From Loxodes magnus (taxonomy: Eukaryota > Ciliophora > Karyorelictea > Loxodida > Loxodidae), in contig CAMPDV010000909.1 of the NCBI GenBank assembly GCA_946699065.1, positions 100,085 through 164,084 on the forward strand: a DNA stretch of 64,000 nucleotides, in the 5' to 3' direction. Position 1 is the first letter of the stretch, and every line of letters begins with the position of its first letter. The notes under the pieces were generated by a model. It did no database searches. It had not been told where the DNA came from and saw only the letters and a list, made by a program, of their open reading frames with translations. Below, piece by piece: positions 1 through 11,884 of the stretch. The position numbers and the translations under genes were made by a program.

Positions 1-119
1 AGAATTAACGATCATCTTATCAATTTTACTAAAGATTTTATAATTTTAAGCCTTATACTTGATATGAAAATTTTAACAGAATCTTATGAAATGTCCAGGC
101 TTTATACAATACAAGCATT

Positions 120-720
120 TAGGTCATTTTTACTTCTTTATTGTCTTTGATAGCTGTAAATCTCGCTCAAATTCCATAAAATCATTATTGGACAAGCTTT
201 AAAAAAGCTTTCTTTGATTTCGGCAAATCGACTTATCTTTTTTCTGTTTGTTCAATTTGAATACAAATAATAATACAAAGAATTTTAATTATTTAGATAA
301 TTTAGCCTCTTCAGAGACCCCTTTTTACGTCCGATTCTACATTGGATGGCTTTTTTCTCCGGAAAAGCTCGGCGAGCAGACTTGTCGTTGGTATGCTCGT
401 AATGTAGAAGTTCTTGATTTTTAATTTTGTTGGGCCCAATTCGTTCTGAAAAAAATTGCTTTAATTCAAGGTGATCCTCTTTCTCTGTTGACTCTTATCA
501 TTCTCTGGAATATTTTCTCAAAATGGGAGGGTTGTGGAAAGGGACAAAGTGGCACAAAAAGACTTTTCATAACTTATGCACTTGGCTGATCTGAATTTAC
601 AGTTTGTGAGTATCATGAGAGTAAATCGCTATGTACCAACAGGAATTCTATTTCCTCCATTGTCCTATTGCTACCATAGTTCCTTTTCTCTGATCGAATT
701 CATATTATCTCTGTGAGAAC
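120..720 (+). pseudogene. Non-LTR reverse transcriptase fragment
   Basis: Read with UAA/UAG=Gln and UGA=Trp, one frame runs from about 137 past 560. It carries a motif-A-like FIVFDSCKS (137 onward, catalytic Asp in FD) and, in the same frame at 461-500, LIQGDPLSLLTLI. The latter matches the QGDPLSPLLF motif of non-LTR retrotransposon reverse transcriptases. The YADD box expected about 40 residues later is damaged: near 575-590 there is TYA, then a few extra bases, then ADL. The fragment has lost its fingers region and its 3' domains cannot be aligned. It is probably a dead LINE; a T1 hairpin about 550 bp downstream on the same strand could be its 3' end. Composition is a little richer in G+C than its surroundings. 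Confidence 0.6.
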
Positions 721-1274
721 TTTTTTCCACTTCTGACTAATTCGAAGCTTTTTTCACCTTTTCGGGCTTCCTAATTATAGAAGCTCCGACCTAGAATACA
801 ATAGGAATATGCCCTTCTTCAGATACATGGCCAATCCAAAGAGGCTTTCCACGTCCATTTTGTAGTTTGGCCTCTTAAGCAATGGTATGGCTTGACAAAG
901 CCCGAATCTGCGTGAAAAAATTATTATAGGAGGAAGTCATAACAACTACATACTTTCCCCTAGATCCTTCAGCTACTCTCTAAACGTTGATCAAAGAAAT
1001 CTACACCCCAAGAGGCTTAAAAACCATTTTTCTGAGATATGATTTGATCTCAAATTCCTTCGAATTTTAGTTATGGATGCCTTGCAGGTCTCACACAAAA
1101 TCGAACATTTTTAGCAGACCTTTTTTTATTGATCAAATTGTATATTAATCCCTTTCATATAAATATAATTACTAAATTAAGTTTTTATATTAATTTTGCT
1201 ATTTATTAAAGTCATACTTGATATTAAGCTCGAAATGTGCACTCTAAGCATTTTTAATGACAATGCTATTTTTT

Positions 1275-1316
1275 AAGAGATGCGCGCCAGTAAAGTGCTA
1301 CGCGCTCTTTAATCCA
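1275..1316 (+). repeat. T1 3'-tail hairpin, copy 1
   Basis: This copy of a roughly 40-nt motif found nine times in the window folds as AGAG.../...CTCT with an inner GCG/CGC stem (AGAGATGCGC ... GCTACGCGCTCT). It is followed by TTTAATCC and an AT-rich stretch, as in other copies. It lies downstream of the reverse-transcriptase relic on the same strand, which fits the 3' end of that element. That link is inference. Confidence 0.6.
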
Positions 1317-1882
1317 AGTTTTTTTTATTAATTTCTTACTTGCTTAAGATTTCTAGGAAACATTTTAATATGACTATCCTAACTATATTTGTCTTTTGTG
1401 TTTGAGATTTTTTAAGATAAAATTCCATTTTTATATAATAAAAATTTTGAAAGTTTAGAAAAAATATATTTATTCTTTAGATGAATTAAGTAATTTAAGT
1501 ATTAAATAAAATCTTAAAATCTAAAGTTATTAGTTATTAAATTAAAATTATTAATAAATAATTTGAAAATAGTAATATATTTTTACTAAACTTCAAATGC
1601 TTTGACTATTATTTTGTTTTAATTAAATAAATATTATAATTATTAAATGTTTTAAATTATCTAAAAGTAAGTATTAAAAAATTGTTAAACTATATTTAAA
1701 ATCTTATGAATGTATAAAAATTAAAATTCTAAAAATAAGATTTAAAACAATTTTTTATTAAAATTAAATAAATTTAGTTTAAAGTATCATTTATAATTTT
1801 ATAAATTATTTGAGATTAAATTGATTGAAATTATATAAAGTTTTAAAGAACAAATTTAAAGATTTCAAGCAATATGTTTTCT
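1317..1882. other. AT-rich spacer, nothing recognised
   Basis: Very AT-rich sequence with homopolymer runs. I see no motif, repeat copy or structured RNA here. Confidence 0.5.
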
Positions 1883-2180
1883 ATGTAGGTAAGTAAACAT
1901 AAAATCCAAAGATTTAAATAAGAAATTAAAAAATTGATTAAATCAGTATTATGCCATCCGATGAAGAATGCTTTTAGAAATAAAAATGTATTTAATCAAA
2001 ATAAGAAATTGAAGTTAAGTTCAACAAAATTTGTATATTTTTATAAAATGAGAATTTAAAAAGAAAAACTTATCTAATAAAAGGGAGAAACAGATATTAT
2101 AAATCTTTAACTTATTTCGAACGAAAAATTAAATATATATGATGAATGATAATTAAATATCAAATGTTTAATAATTAAAC
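1883..2180 (+). pseudogene. Zinc-knuckle subfamily 2, N-terminal fragment
   Basis: This stretch aligns over about 300 bp with the reverse complement of 17040-17326, the start of the subfamily-2 gene there. The protein reads MQVSKHKIQRFKQE at the start, and both copies share the later segment QKGETDIINLQL. It stops being alignable near 2180, before any knuckle, so it is a 5' fragment. No function can be assigned beyond membership of that gag-like family. Confidence 0.55.
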
Positions 2181-2229
2181 AATTAATACATTGATATATG
2201 CAAGAAAATCTTAAAAATACAATAAAGAC

Positions 2230-2657
2230 TAAAAGACATAAGAAAAATAAAAAATTTCTTCTATTGCTAGTTTTGAGATTAATTATTCTAGTCTTGTGAA
2301 ATATTCAAAATGCGTTAAGGTCTCATTCTTTGGTCAAAACTCTCGATTTTATTTGCTCCGCAAATTCAATTTTCACCATTAGCTTCTAATTGTTTTTCTT
2401 CAGCTTTTGACCTCTTCTTGGAAATCCAGCACCACTTTAATCAGTTAATCAGCGTTTATTTACTTTTTTGTGATGAGATTCGAGATTTCCAAACACATTA
2501 TACTTTTAGCTTATTTTCTAGGCTTTTCTTCAGAGGTGGAAGACTTATCCTGATGGGTAAATTTTTTTGACACCCTTTTTTGGTCCTAACCTTACTTGGA
2601 TGCTTTTAACTCCTGTTTTTTTGGAGCCATGAAGAATCCTGGTTTGAATCCTAACAT
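2230..2657 (-). pseudogene. Zinc-knuckle subfamily 1, 5' half (G3)
   Basis: The minus strand starts MLGFKPGFFMAPKKQEL and continues through a Ser/Glu-rich linker (HQDKSSTSEEKPRKQAK) into the coiled coil containing QLIKVVLDFQEEVK. The 58-kb and 19.9-kb copies have the same order. It then loses frame (one base missing after EEVK), but the DNA still matches the next conserved block, ERDLNAF followed by a UGA that encodes Trp in the family. The zinc knuckle itself is absent. A dead, 3'-truncated copy of the gag-like element. Confidence 0.65.
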
Positions 2658-2724
2658 ACTTTTTTAATATTTACATAAAAGCTACCAAACTATCAAATAT
2701 TACTCCTTAAATTTCAACAAATTC

Positions 2725-3650
2725 TCAAGTCTTTTTACTTCATAAAACAGAGTATAGCTCAGAAATTATTTAGTAGCAATTTTGCAAGTTATAAAAAATA
2801 AATAAAAGTAGCAAGATGTTCTTTCTAAATAAAACTAAACATTTAACAAATATTATTTCATAGATTTCACTTTATTACCTTTTAAGACTACATAAAGATG
2901 AAACATTTAAATCTTTATTTTAAATTATTTTTAGAAAGCTAACAAATTCTGATTTTAATATTTATTTTTTATTTAATAATATAAATAGTGATAACTTTTG
3001 ATATTTAAAATCTTGAAGAAATTTACCTAACATTTCTAAATAGATATATAGAACGTTGAAGACTGTAAAAGATTCTTGAATTCATTTAAAAATAATAGAA
3101 AAGGAAAGTTCTTTTAAGATACTATAGATAGAATAAGTTAAATGACAATTGCATACTTTTATTTTGAAGATATTGATAATGAAGCAAGTTGCAATTATAC
3201 TTATAAAATATTGTATAAGCTTACGATAAAGGAATAGCTTCTTTATACAAATTTGAACCTTTTGCTATAATACTAATATTACTTATAATATTATTACTAT
3301 TACTATTATCTCTCAGAGAATTGATATAACAACATTGATTTTTGAGATTTGGTAAATATATATAATGGAAGCGTTTTAAATTAAAGCATTCATATTTTTG
3401 CATACATGAAGATTTGAATGCCATTAATTATTTTTAATTATGTGAAACTCTGCAAGATCTTATTTAGGATTCCAGATCTAAAAATCTATGTTCTAGTAAA
3501 GAAGTTAACATATAAAAAAATCTATCTTAGCTTTAATCTCTAAATTATAAAACAGTTAAAAGAAATCGATTTTAGTAATAATAGCATTTCAAAAAATTAT
3601 CTAGAAGATAAATTTAGTTTCACAAGTGAAATAATGAACGGCAAAAAGGA
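2725..3650. other. AT-rich spacer, nothing recognised
   Basis: No motif or repeat family member was found. Short standard-code frames here look accidental. Confidence 0.45.
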
Positions 3651-3654
3651 ATAA

Positions 3655-4005
3655 ATAAATAAATTAGATTAACATGGCTTTACCATTATGTGGTTAACCG
3701 CAAGTAAATAAGATATATCTTGAAAAATGGAGCCATGGCAGATTTTGTTTCTTACGAATACCAAAGCAACGCTCAACTATCATCTCACTTCAGATTCAAA
3801 GTTAAATAGCCATCATAATCAAAGTTCGTTCCGTTCAAGATTTCAGAATAAGCAAAAGCAGTGGAAGATTTAGTCGATTATGGGTACTTAATTCTCCAAC
3901 CTCTGATTAAGCTATTATTTCCTTCATCTCTAGATTGATGGCTTAAGTACCTTTGGAGATCCACCCCATTAAAGCAAGCTGAAATTTGGGGGCCACTATC
4001 TTAAT
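3655..4005 (-). pseudogene. Coding-like fragment of unknown family
   Basis: On the minus strand a segment reads plausibly as protein: GWRIKYPQSTKSSTAFAYS, then DYDGYLTLNLKWDDSWALL with UGA as Trp. Aromatic and acidic spacing and higher G+C than the flanks suggest a real exon or relic. I do not recognise the domain. The part encoding GWR..YPQST matches, as DNA, two plus-strand segments at 50740-50985, so at least that piece is repetitive. Confidence 0.35.
3850..3925 (-). repeat. S4 repeat, copy 1
   Basis: The reverse complement contains CAGAGGTTGGAGAATTAAG, then TACCCATAATCGACTAAAT and CTTCCACTGCTTT. The same order recurs at 50740-50810 and 50925-50985. Function unknown. Confidence 0.6.
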
Positions 4006-4014
4006 ATTTATTTA

Positions 4015-5186
4015 ATATAACGAAGTTGAAGTGGAAGAAGAAAAAAAATACAAGCAATTTATGAAATAAGAATAATGTTTTTAATTTATATAAAACTGTT
4101 TTATAATTTATATGAAAATATAATATAGATATATTCATTTATATTAATTAATTAATTATATTAAAACTATTATTTTTTTTAATTTAAATGCTCAAATTAT
4201 TTATATCTTCTTCAAGCTTTATATAAACTTTTAATTTTTAAATAAATTTGCAACATTTTAATATTTCAACATATTTTTATTAAATATAAATTTGATATTA
4301 AACTAATTAGGTTTATTAAACTTTATAATACAAAATTTTACTAATTTAAATTTCTAAAGAAATTTATATATTTAAAATAAAAAATTGTTTTGCTTATATA
4401 AATTTATATAAATTTAACTATCTAAACTAAATTAGCTTACACTATTTCTTTATCTTGCTTTATAGATAATTCAGAAAAAAATTTAAAACTTTTATTGTCT
4501 ATAAATAATTTCTTTAAAGCTTTTCTATTTTTTTTATTGTAGAAAAGTTTTTTTACTGTTTTTTATTTTATAAAAGCATTTTCGGTTTTCATCTTATTTT
4601 CACATAAAGCCAAATTTTAGCTTAATTTTCATTGTAAGATAAAATTTATATTTTTTCTTTTTTCTTTATTACTTTTAAACAATTAAAAATTCTTCTTTTC
4701 CAATTTTAATAATATTTTTATCATAGTCTTTATAATATTTCTTTAATTTTTTCTTATTACTATTTATTCATTTCCTACTGTTCTAAGCTTTTAAGCGTTT
4801 AACATTCCCTTAATTTTCCATAAAATGATTTAATTCAAATTTCGTCCTAATCGAGGCGAAATTTAATAATTTTTGTTTTTCCTTGCTAAAAAATTAGTTT
4901 TTATTCTAGAATTCTCACTTTTATCAACTGATAATTTAATCTATTGTTTTTTCTAAATTAATATAGCTTTTTAGAATTTTTATGAATGACTAATTTCTAA
5001 AAATTTACTTTGTCGGATTTAGTATTACTAATTTTAGCTATACTTTTAACTCTTCGTATAGTTAACCTTTCGATGCTTATTATTTGCTTATCTATAAAAA
5101 AAACTTAAAAAAGAAGGTAGTGATTCAATATATTCTGATTTTTTTTTCTTTTTTAAGGCATAAAATTTTGGCAAGTTAATAGATAT
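4015..5186. other. AT-rich region 3' of kelch copy A
   Basis: On the minus strand, downstream of kelch copy A, there are lysine/glutamine-rich segments (e.g. SLEQQEMNKQQQEKIKE near 4760-4800) that could be a decayed coiled-coil neighbour. In the other kelch copies a zinc-knuckle gene sits in this position. I found no knuckle here. Confidence 0.3.
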
Positions 5187-6845
5187 TCATACTTTTTTTT
5201 GATGTAATAAATCATAGGTGATTATATAAGAAAAATAATTTTTTTAAGTAAAATAGATAATTTTTAATATTTTTTAAGATTAAAAAAGTTTATTACTATT
5301 TTATCTACTTTCTCTTCTAATTATTTCTGCATGCAAATTATTAGTTTCAACTTTCATAATTTATATATAATCTTCTTAACTATATGAATACATAATGGCA
5401 AAAACATAATTTTCTTTTTATTTTACTTAAAATAGACAATTACCTTCTATAGGAAGAAGTGCTTCTTACCAATTAAAAGCATTTTTTTTATAAATTATTT
5501 TTGATTGCTTATTATTTTTATGATTACCTCCTAATATTATTAAAGGATCTAAACATATAGCTGAAACACTAATAGGACTTGGTAGCTAAAATTCAATCTA
5601 TGTTCACTCATCTTTTTAAATATTGTATCTAAGTATATCTTTTGACAATTAATTTTCTGAATTTTTTCCTCCAAAAGAATATATATTTTCTTCTTACTTA
5701 TCTGTTGCAAGTGTTTAACTATGAATTCCATAGGGCATTTAAGAACTTCATTTTCAATTATTTTCACTTTCTAATCTTAAACATTCTACTGTATTTAATG
5801 TATTTTTATCTGCCCCTCCTGCAGCAAAAATAATACCTTAAGCTGCAGCTAAACCCTAGCAAAATCTTGCTACATTCATATCATTTAATTACTTAAAATT
5901 TCCTTCGAAATCCACTTATCAGGTAGTTTTTATTACTTAATTATTTGTTTTTCCACCTACTATATATAGTTTATTTTTATAATCTATACTTCTTTAATAC
6001 GTAGGAACTTTTTATTGTATCTTAATTAATTTATATTCTTCCCTTATTATATCAAATAAATGTAAGTTGCAGGTATCTCTACTAAATTAATGAAGATAAT
6101 TTTAAAAGTCTTGATTTTAATAATTTTATTCTTAACTTTAATTTAAAATTCTTATATTTTATTTGCTCTCTTCTTATTACTGTTAGCTTTTCTCTATTAC
6201 TTCTTATGTTTTTTCTTTTCAATTCTTATAAACAAACTCAAAAGCTTAACCCAATTACTTAAGCAATTATTCTTTATAGTCTTCTAATTTTTATATTCGC
6301 TTCTTTCCTTATTTTTATACTTTCTGATAATCCTCTTGAGTTAGTACTTCATTTTTTTCTCTTTAGTCATATATATTAATTTGGCCTTACTATTTTATAA
6401 TATATTCAAGTTTCAAGACTTTTTAATTTATGCTTCTAATGCTTTATTATATTTAATTTTTTACTTGATTAGTTTTGTTAAATATATGGCTATTCAATAG
6501 AACTAAAGTCTATTTACAAATAATAGAATGCTACTAGTTTATCTTTAATAGTTATAATTTCAAGTTTATTCTTTAAGATTTTAACGTTTCTAAGGTTTAT
6601 TTTATTTTTTATTATAACTAAGTTGTTAGTTTTTAGTCATTTAAAAGTTGTTCGTTGCTTTTTAAATCATTAGGGTTTTATAAAGAAACTAATTAGCAAA
6701 TAGGACATTTATTCTGTTTATTTTTTCTGAAATCTGCTGCCAAACAGATAATGCAAACTGAATGACTGCAAGGTAAAATTTTAGGAATACCAAGTTATGA
6801 ATCAAATTTTTCACTACAAGATATACAAATATCTTGATTCTACAT
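5187..6845 (-). CDS. RING-kelch protein, copy A (extended C-terminus)
   Basis: Probable RING-type E3 ubiquitin ligase with a kelch substrate-binding domain; the activity is inferred from the family. The start ATG (6843-6845) opens MQNQDICISC. The C3HC4 RING spans residues ~7-53: CxxC, then CSH, CIIC and CPIC. A Gln/Lys-rich coiled coil follows (~70-230), then kelch repeats with IVGG, AAGG, SFGG and ILGG turns. Kelch Trp residues (TTW, NNW, DEW) are written UGA, and Gln is mostly UAA/UAG. Colinear with copy B: the codon where B stops (515) is UAA here (5301-5303), so the frame runs 37 codons further to a UGA at 5187-5189. Either the protein is longer or UAA terminates in this context. No frameshift was seen. 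No introns needed. Confidence 0.8.
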
Positions 6846-7059
6846 TTTAACTATTTTAGCTAATAAAAATAAATTTTATTTTATTTTAATTTCATCATAA
6901 TTTTTTATTGCTTATATATAATTTCTTTATTTTATCTTCATTTGAATAATCTTAGATAATTTTATTAATTAAAATAAAAATTCTAGAAATAAAAAATTTT
7001 TTATTTTTTTATTGTTGATATGAAATTTAACGTATTTTTGATCTTTTTAAAATGAATTA

Positions 7060-7960
7060 CAACTATTTTTAGGAAAATAATTTTTTTTTAAAGTTCTCTT
7101 CCTAAATAGCTTTTTAGATTCCATTGATTTAAACTAGTTTGCTTGCAGAACAATTTATTTCTATAAATTGAGTTTCTTCCTTCATAGCTTTCCATTACAT
7201 TTTTAGTTAGCATATTAATATCTTTTCAAATCTACTTACGGATTATCTTTTTTATCTGAAGTTTTTCCAGAGGTACATTTTCTACTAAAGATTTTGCATT
7301 TTTTCTTGAATGCTTTTACTTTGGTCTATATTTTTTCTATTTTCATCAAAATCGTTTAGTTGAGCAATTAGGCTTGTTGTTACGCCATATATTATAAACT
7401 AACTCTATTTTCTTTACCCCAGCTTCTTGATATTTATTTATTTTTGTTTTTTATTATATTTAGCTTTGTTGTGACAATAACCACAAATTTTAGTCTAATT
7501 CTTCCATCTTTATTTAGAGCTATTTCTTGGAGTTAAAGCAGGGTAAATATATTTTTTCCTAGAGTGAAATTTGATGTGATCTTAGGGCTATTCAAACTTT
7601 TTTGTCAGTTCCTTGACATTTCTTATTTAAGAAAAATTTTTTAGAGGTTTATTTCTCTTACATTTTTTAAATTTTGCTCTTTTAAAAATATATTAAGGAT
7701 TTTTATTTAGATTATTATGTTTTTGCTTTGCTTTCTATTTTTTCCGATTTCAAAATTTGTGAAGATAATGTTTATATATTTTTTCTATCATAATTGGAGT
7801 TTTCCTAATTATGACCTCCATGCTAAGAAAAATCTCTCTAGTATCTTACTTTGCTTAAGCAAATAATTTGTCTAAAAAACTTGGTAATTTTTAATATTGT
7901 TTTGATTAATTCTATTTACCAAGCGCAGTTTCCTCAATTTAATTAAAAAGATTTTAAATA
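7060..7960 (-). pseudogene. Zinc-knuckle subfamily 1 relic (G18)
   Basis: The minus strand shows a Gln/Lys coiled-coil stretch (LNQTILMKIEKIQTKVKAF) and, further on, KCNGKLWRKK. The latter resembles the post-knuckle motif CN..G..Y.KK of the family. A possible decayed knuckle (ICGYCHNKAK) lies nearby in another frame. Frames shift at least once. Assigned to the gag-like family on these motifs only; the 5' end is not defined. Confidence 0.4.
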
Positions 7961-8044
7961 AATTGGTATTAAAGTTCAGCAATGCTTTAGTCAAGCTATT
8001 AAAATTATTAATATTATTCAAAAAAAAATTTAATAAAAGCTTCT

Positions 8045-8870
8045 TATTTATGGATCCTGCAATTTTGATATTTTAAAGAGTAAATATCATTATTATTCAT
8101 ATTTCAATTTTTTAAATCATTCTTCAAGGTAATAATTAATGGAAAATAATAACTACGTAAATCAGAATCTCGAATAACTAGGAAATCTGCAAAATTATCA
8201 GAGTTTAGATGTTGAGTTGCTAATAAGTAGTAATTACAATAAAATTAGTTAATAGCTCTATGAATGAAAGTGTTAGATTCTTATAAATTTAAAATGTTTA
8301 ATTCATTTGATGATATAAAATCTAGAAATATTTAAGTATTATTATTTATTTGAAAATAGTTATTACCATGATTAGGAAGTAAAACATTAAAATCACTACA
8401 AAGAATAGTAGGAATTTAACTGTTAAAATTTATTATATTATTAAGGTTTTCTTACGCTATATCTTTATCTATATTTAGATTTTTGTTCATTTGCATATAA
8501 CATATTGCAATAAGCCAGTTTCCAATTTTAACACTTACAAAATATCCAGGAAGTTTTAAGAAATTAAATTTGATTTAGCAAGAATCAAGTTCTTTTTCAG
8601 CAAGCAAGCAGACATCACCACCTCGATAATTAACATTTTTAAATAAGAGTGGTATTGTTCTTTAGCAATAGGAAAATAAGTTTATTATGTTAAACCTTCG
8701 CTTATTGAAAAAATAAAAATCGTCTTTGATCTAAATAATCTCAAATAAGTATTAATAATTTTCAATTTTATCTATACATTTTAATGTCTTTATTATAAAT
8801 GTTAAAAAGAAAGTTATTTAAAACTTTAATTTTAATGCCATTTCCAAAAAATTAACAATTTAGTAATTTC
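8045..8870 (-). pseudogene. AP-endonuclease domain of a non-LTR retrotransposon
   Basis: The minus strand reads as an exonuclease-endonuclease-phosphatase domain, the nicking enzyme of APE-type LINEs. In order: GIKIKVLNNFLFNIYNK, FEIIQIKDDFYFF (the position of the catalytic E in the family's Q-E motif), RGGDVCLLAEKEL, PGYFVSVKIGNWLIAICY, and CSDFNVLLPN (the GDFN box, here SDFN). One frameshift lies near 8800 between the first two blocks. The catalytic histidine end (SDH) is not visible and the reverse transcriptase expected downstream (lower coordinates) was not found. It is a relic, but the central 170 residues are uninterrupted under the ciliate code. Confidence 0.65.
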
Positions 8871-8874
8871 CTTT

Positions 8875-11060
8875 ATGTTAGTTGATTTAAAATATTTATA
8901 AGAATAATTTTGATATACTTAATAGAATAAATGCTTGCTAAATTAAATTCACTTAAATTATTTGAAAATAAATTAAAATTTTAGTAAAATGAAACTAAAT
9001 CTTATATAGCAGCTGAATTATGACTAAGTAAGCTTTATACTCTTAATAGAATAATTTATAGAATGCTTAGTTTATTTGTTAAACTTATAAGTTTTAATAG
9101 TAATTATAATTTTTTATTTTACAGAATTGGCAAACTTTAATTAAAATTTTAGTTGATATTAATATAAATTAAGAAATAAAATAAAGACTACGATATTTAG
9201 AAAATATAGAATCAAAATTCAAAGCATAGTAAAATTATCTTTCCAAGTGAATCATAAAGCAAGATGTATATAGGATAATAATAGAAAAAATAAAGAATAC
9301 TATATTTATTAAAATAAATTAAAATGCAGGATATGCTTAAATAAAAAATTATTGGTGATTTAATTATGTTTAGCAAGAAGTGATTAAAAATTTGAAAGAT
9401 CTCAACGCATTCTTAGCAAAAAAAAATTAAAAAATTATCAAGAAAATAAATTATTTAGCCATTCGAAAATAATTTATAGATAATCTGTAAGCAAAAAATT
9501 AAATTACTTTTTTTTATAAAATTTAAATAAATATAATTTAAAAAGATGACTGAAAGAATTGAAATTTTTTTTTAAATTCCAAAAAAAGAAAGAAATAATG
9601 TTTTAAAAATCATATAAAATAAACTGAATAGTAGCATATTATTTTAAACTAACTTTATAAAAGCTTAAAAAATAAGCTTAGCTAGTATAACCTTAAATAA
9701 TCTCTAAATTTTCATAATTTAACGAAAAATCTTTAGGAAATTTAATAAAAGTAGTAAAGATCTAACAGGAAATGGCATAGAAACTAAAGGAGGAAAAAAT
9801 AATGGAAAGCATTAAAAAATATGAAAAAATTGATTTAAAAATCGAACGACGAAATTTAAATACCTTTTGAACTATAAATAATATTAGAACAACAAATTCC
9901 TTCTTTAATAGAATTACTACAGCTTTAATTAAGTCCAATTGTATTATTGTTTATTAAATCTTCTTTGCTCTTTCTGAAAATGTTGATAGCTTTATTCTTA
10001 TTCTTTTTTTTCATCTCAATCCTTTTCTCTCTCTTTTAAAATAATAAATCAAATATTGTTTTAGCATTTACCATATTATTATATTATTTTATTCTATTAT
10101 CGATTCACGTAATTCCATTCCTCAGCCCAATTCCCTATAAATCTTACCTTCACACTCGCAATATACTAAACTCAATTTAATCCAAAAAAATTTTCTCTTA
10201 TATCCTTTAGTAAATACTATCCTTGTCTTAACAGATATCCTATCTTTTTACAGTATCAAACATCTTAAGAAATTTTTCTAACTTTAGGTATTAATTGCCC
10301 CATACTCTTTCTTAATATCCATAGTACCTCCATTGATTTATTTTTATTGAATTATTGATTGTGAAAATAAGGTAAACCGACTAATATTCTCTTTTATTTA
10401 TATGATCTTCATATTTACCTTAAATATTTCGAATTTGTAGTTAATTTCCATTTTTCATAATTATTTACTTTTAGAATCTTTTTTTGAATAATAACAAGAT
10501 TATAATAAATTCATTTAATTCCGTGAATTAAGTTTTTGGGATAAAATTCTCCAAAAAGATAATGTTTAGGGTTTCTTATTTTTTTCTCAGTATAAGATTA
10601 TCTATCCTATCTTTATTTATTTTCACTTTCTATTACTTAATAAATGTTTTGAGTATATCTTATTAAATTTATGAAGAAATAAAAAATTTAAGACTTTCAT
10701 AACAATTTTTTACTGAATATTTATGAAAACAAATAATCACTAAAAATATAATTTATTAATAATCTAAAATGAAATTACAAATATCTTCATTTAATTAATA
10801 AAAAAGTAATTACTTGTAAAGCATTAATAATAAATCTTATAAATATAGTATCAAAATAAAAGCATCATATTTAGAGTTATTTAAATACTTAATTTAAACA
10901 AACAATCATTAAATAAAAAATTACAATTTATTATGTTTACTTAAATTAGTTTTATTAGAAATAAAATTAAGTTTACTTACTTTAATTTATAGCGTAAAAG
11001 TAAATTAAAAAATATACTAAGCATATAAATTATTTATTAGAAATTTATATTTAATAACTA
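8875..11060. other. AT-rich region, nothing recognised
   Basis: Lysine/asparagine-biased frames occur on the plus strand at 9300-9900, but none carries a motif I can name. Confidence 0.4.
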
Positions 11061-11061
11061 A

Positions 11062-11390
11062 GATTATAGAGAGTGTAGCACCTCAATGGCGTGCAGCTCA
11101 TTTAATAACTTTTTTTTAATTTAAAAAGTATCTTCCTTTAAGTTTTCACATTGCTAGCATTCCCTTGTGAGTTTTGTCTTTATAGAGCAGTAAACGGAAT
11201 GCTACCCTAAGTGATCTTATTTTTTTGGCCTCTTATAGCCTTTTTTTACTCAATGCCTCTAGTTCTGAATACTCTCTTGGCTTCTGCCAAGATTCTTGCT
11301 CGGATTCTAACAATGGAATAGTTCTTGGTACCAGAGTTTAAGTCAATCTCAGTTGGAGGATTCTCTTTCTAATTTAAATTAAATTGCTTG
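11062..11390 (-). mobile_element. SINE-like element S1 with T1 tail
   Basis: On the minus strand the element starts about 11385 with TTTAAATTAGAAAGAGAATC and CAACTGAGATTGACTT. It continues through GGGTAGCATTCCG and CAAGGGAATGCTAGCAATGT and ends in a T1 hairpin (11062-11100). Two relatives are at 48164-48490 (-) and 62925-63142 (+). It has no coding motif and is richer in G+C than its surroundings. No clear target-site duplication was found. It could be a SINE using the 3' end of a LINE, or the 3' end of a longer element. Confidence 0.6.
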
Positions 11391-11500
11391 TATAATAATG
11401 TTTAAAATAAAAAAACTGAGATAGAAACAAATATTTACTTTTATTTATAGTTGTAATAACAAGATGGATAGTTTTTAGAAATTTTAATCAATAAAGATTA

Positions 11501-11880
11501 TTATAAATCAGTAGCACTTTGTTGGCGCGCAGCTCTTTCAATATTAATATTTAATATTAAAAAGTATTATCATACTTCTTGTTGCCATTCTAGCTGTTCA
11601 ATGAGTAACGTCAGCTTTTCCAAATAAGGAATCTGTTTATTAAAGATTATTCTCGAATCTTGATTTTGAAAAAGATCCAAATAAGAATTAGTAATTAAGT
11701 CATTAATTGTCCCATCAGTCAAACATTCATACTGCTAGTGAGAACCTTCGGGCAAGTTTGGCTTATCTCTTCCGATCTTCAACACCTTCCCATGGCGGCA
11801 TCTAGTGAGTGATTACTCGCAATGCAGTATACACTTCATCAGATTGCCTTCTAATTCTCTTGAACGTAGCTGACATGCAT
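11501..11880 (-). mobile_element. SINE-like element S2 with T1 tail
   Basis: The minus strand contains AAGGTTCTCACTAGCAGTA, CTTATTTGGATC, TCAAGATTCGAGAATAATC and AAAGCTGACGTTACTCATTG, then the T1 hairpin (11501-11538). The same blocks in the same order occur on the plus strand at 30440-30765, and the central part recurs at 15117-15185. It lies directly beside an S1 element in the same orientation. Confidence 0.6.
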
Positions 11881-11884
11881 ATTT

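Noticed and set aside
9300-9900. Possible CxxC-containing Lys-rich protein on the plus strand
   Set aside because: Cysteine spacing does not fit a knuckle or RING and no histidine is placed correctly.
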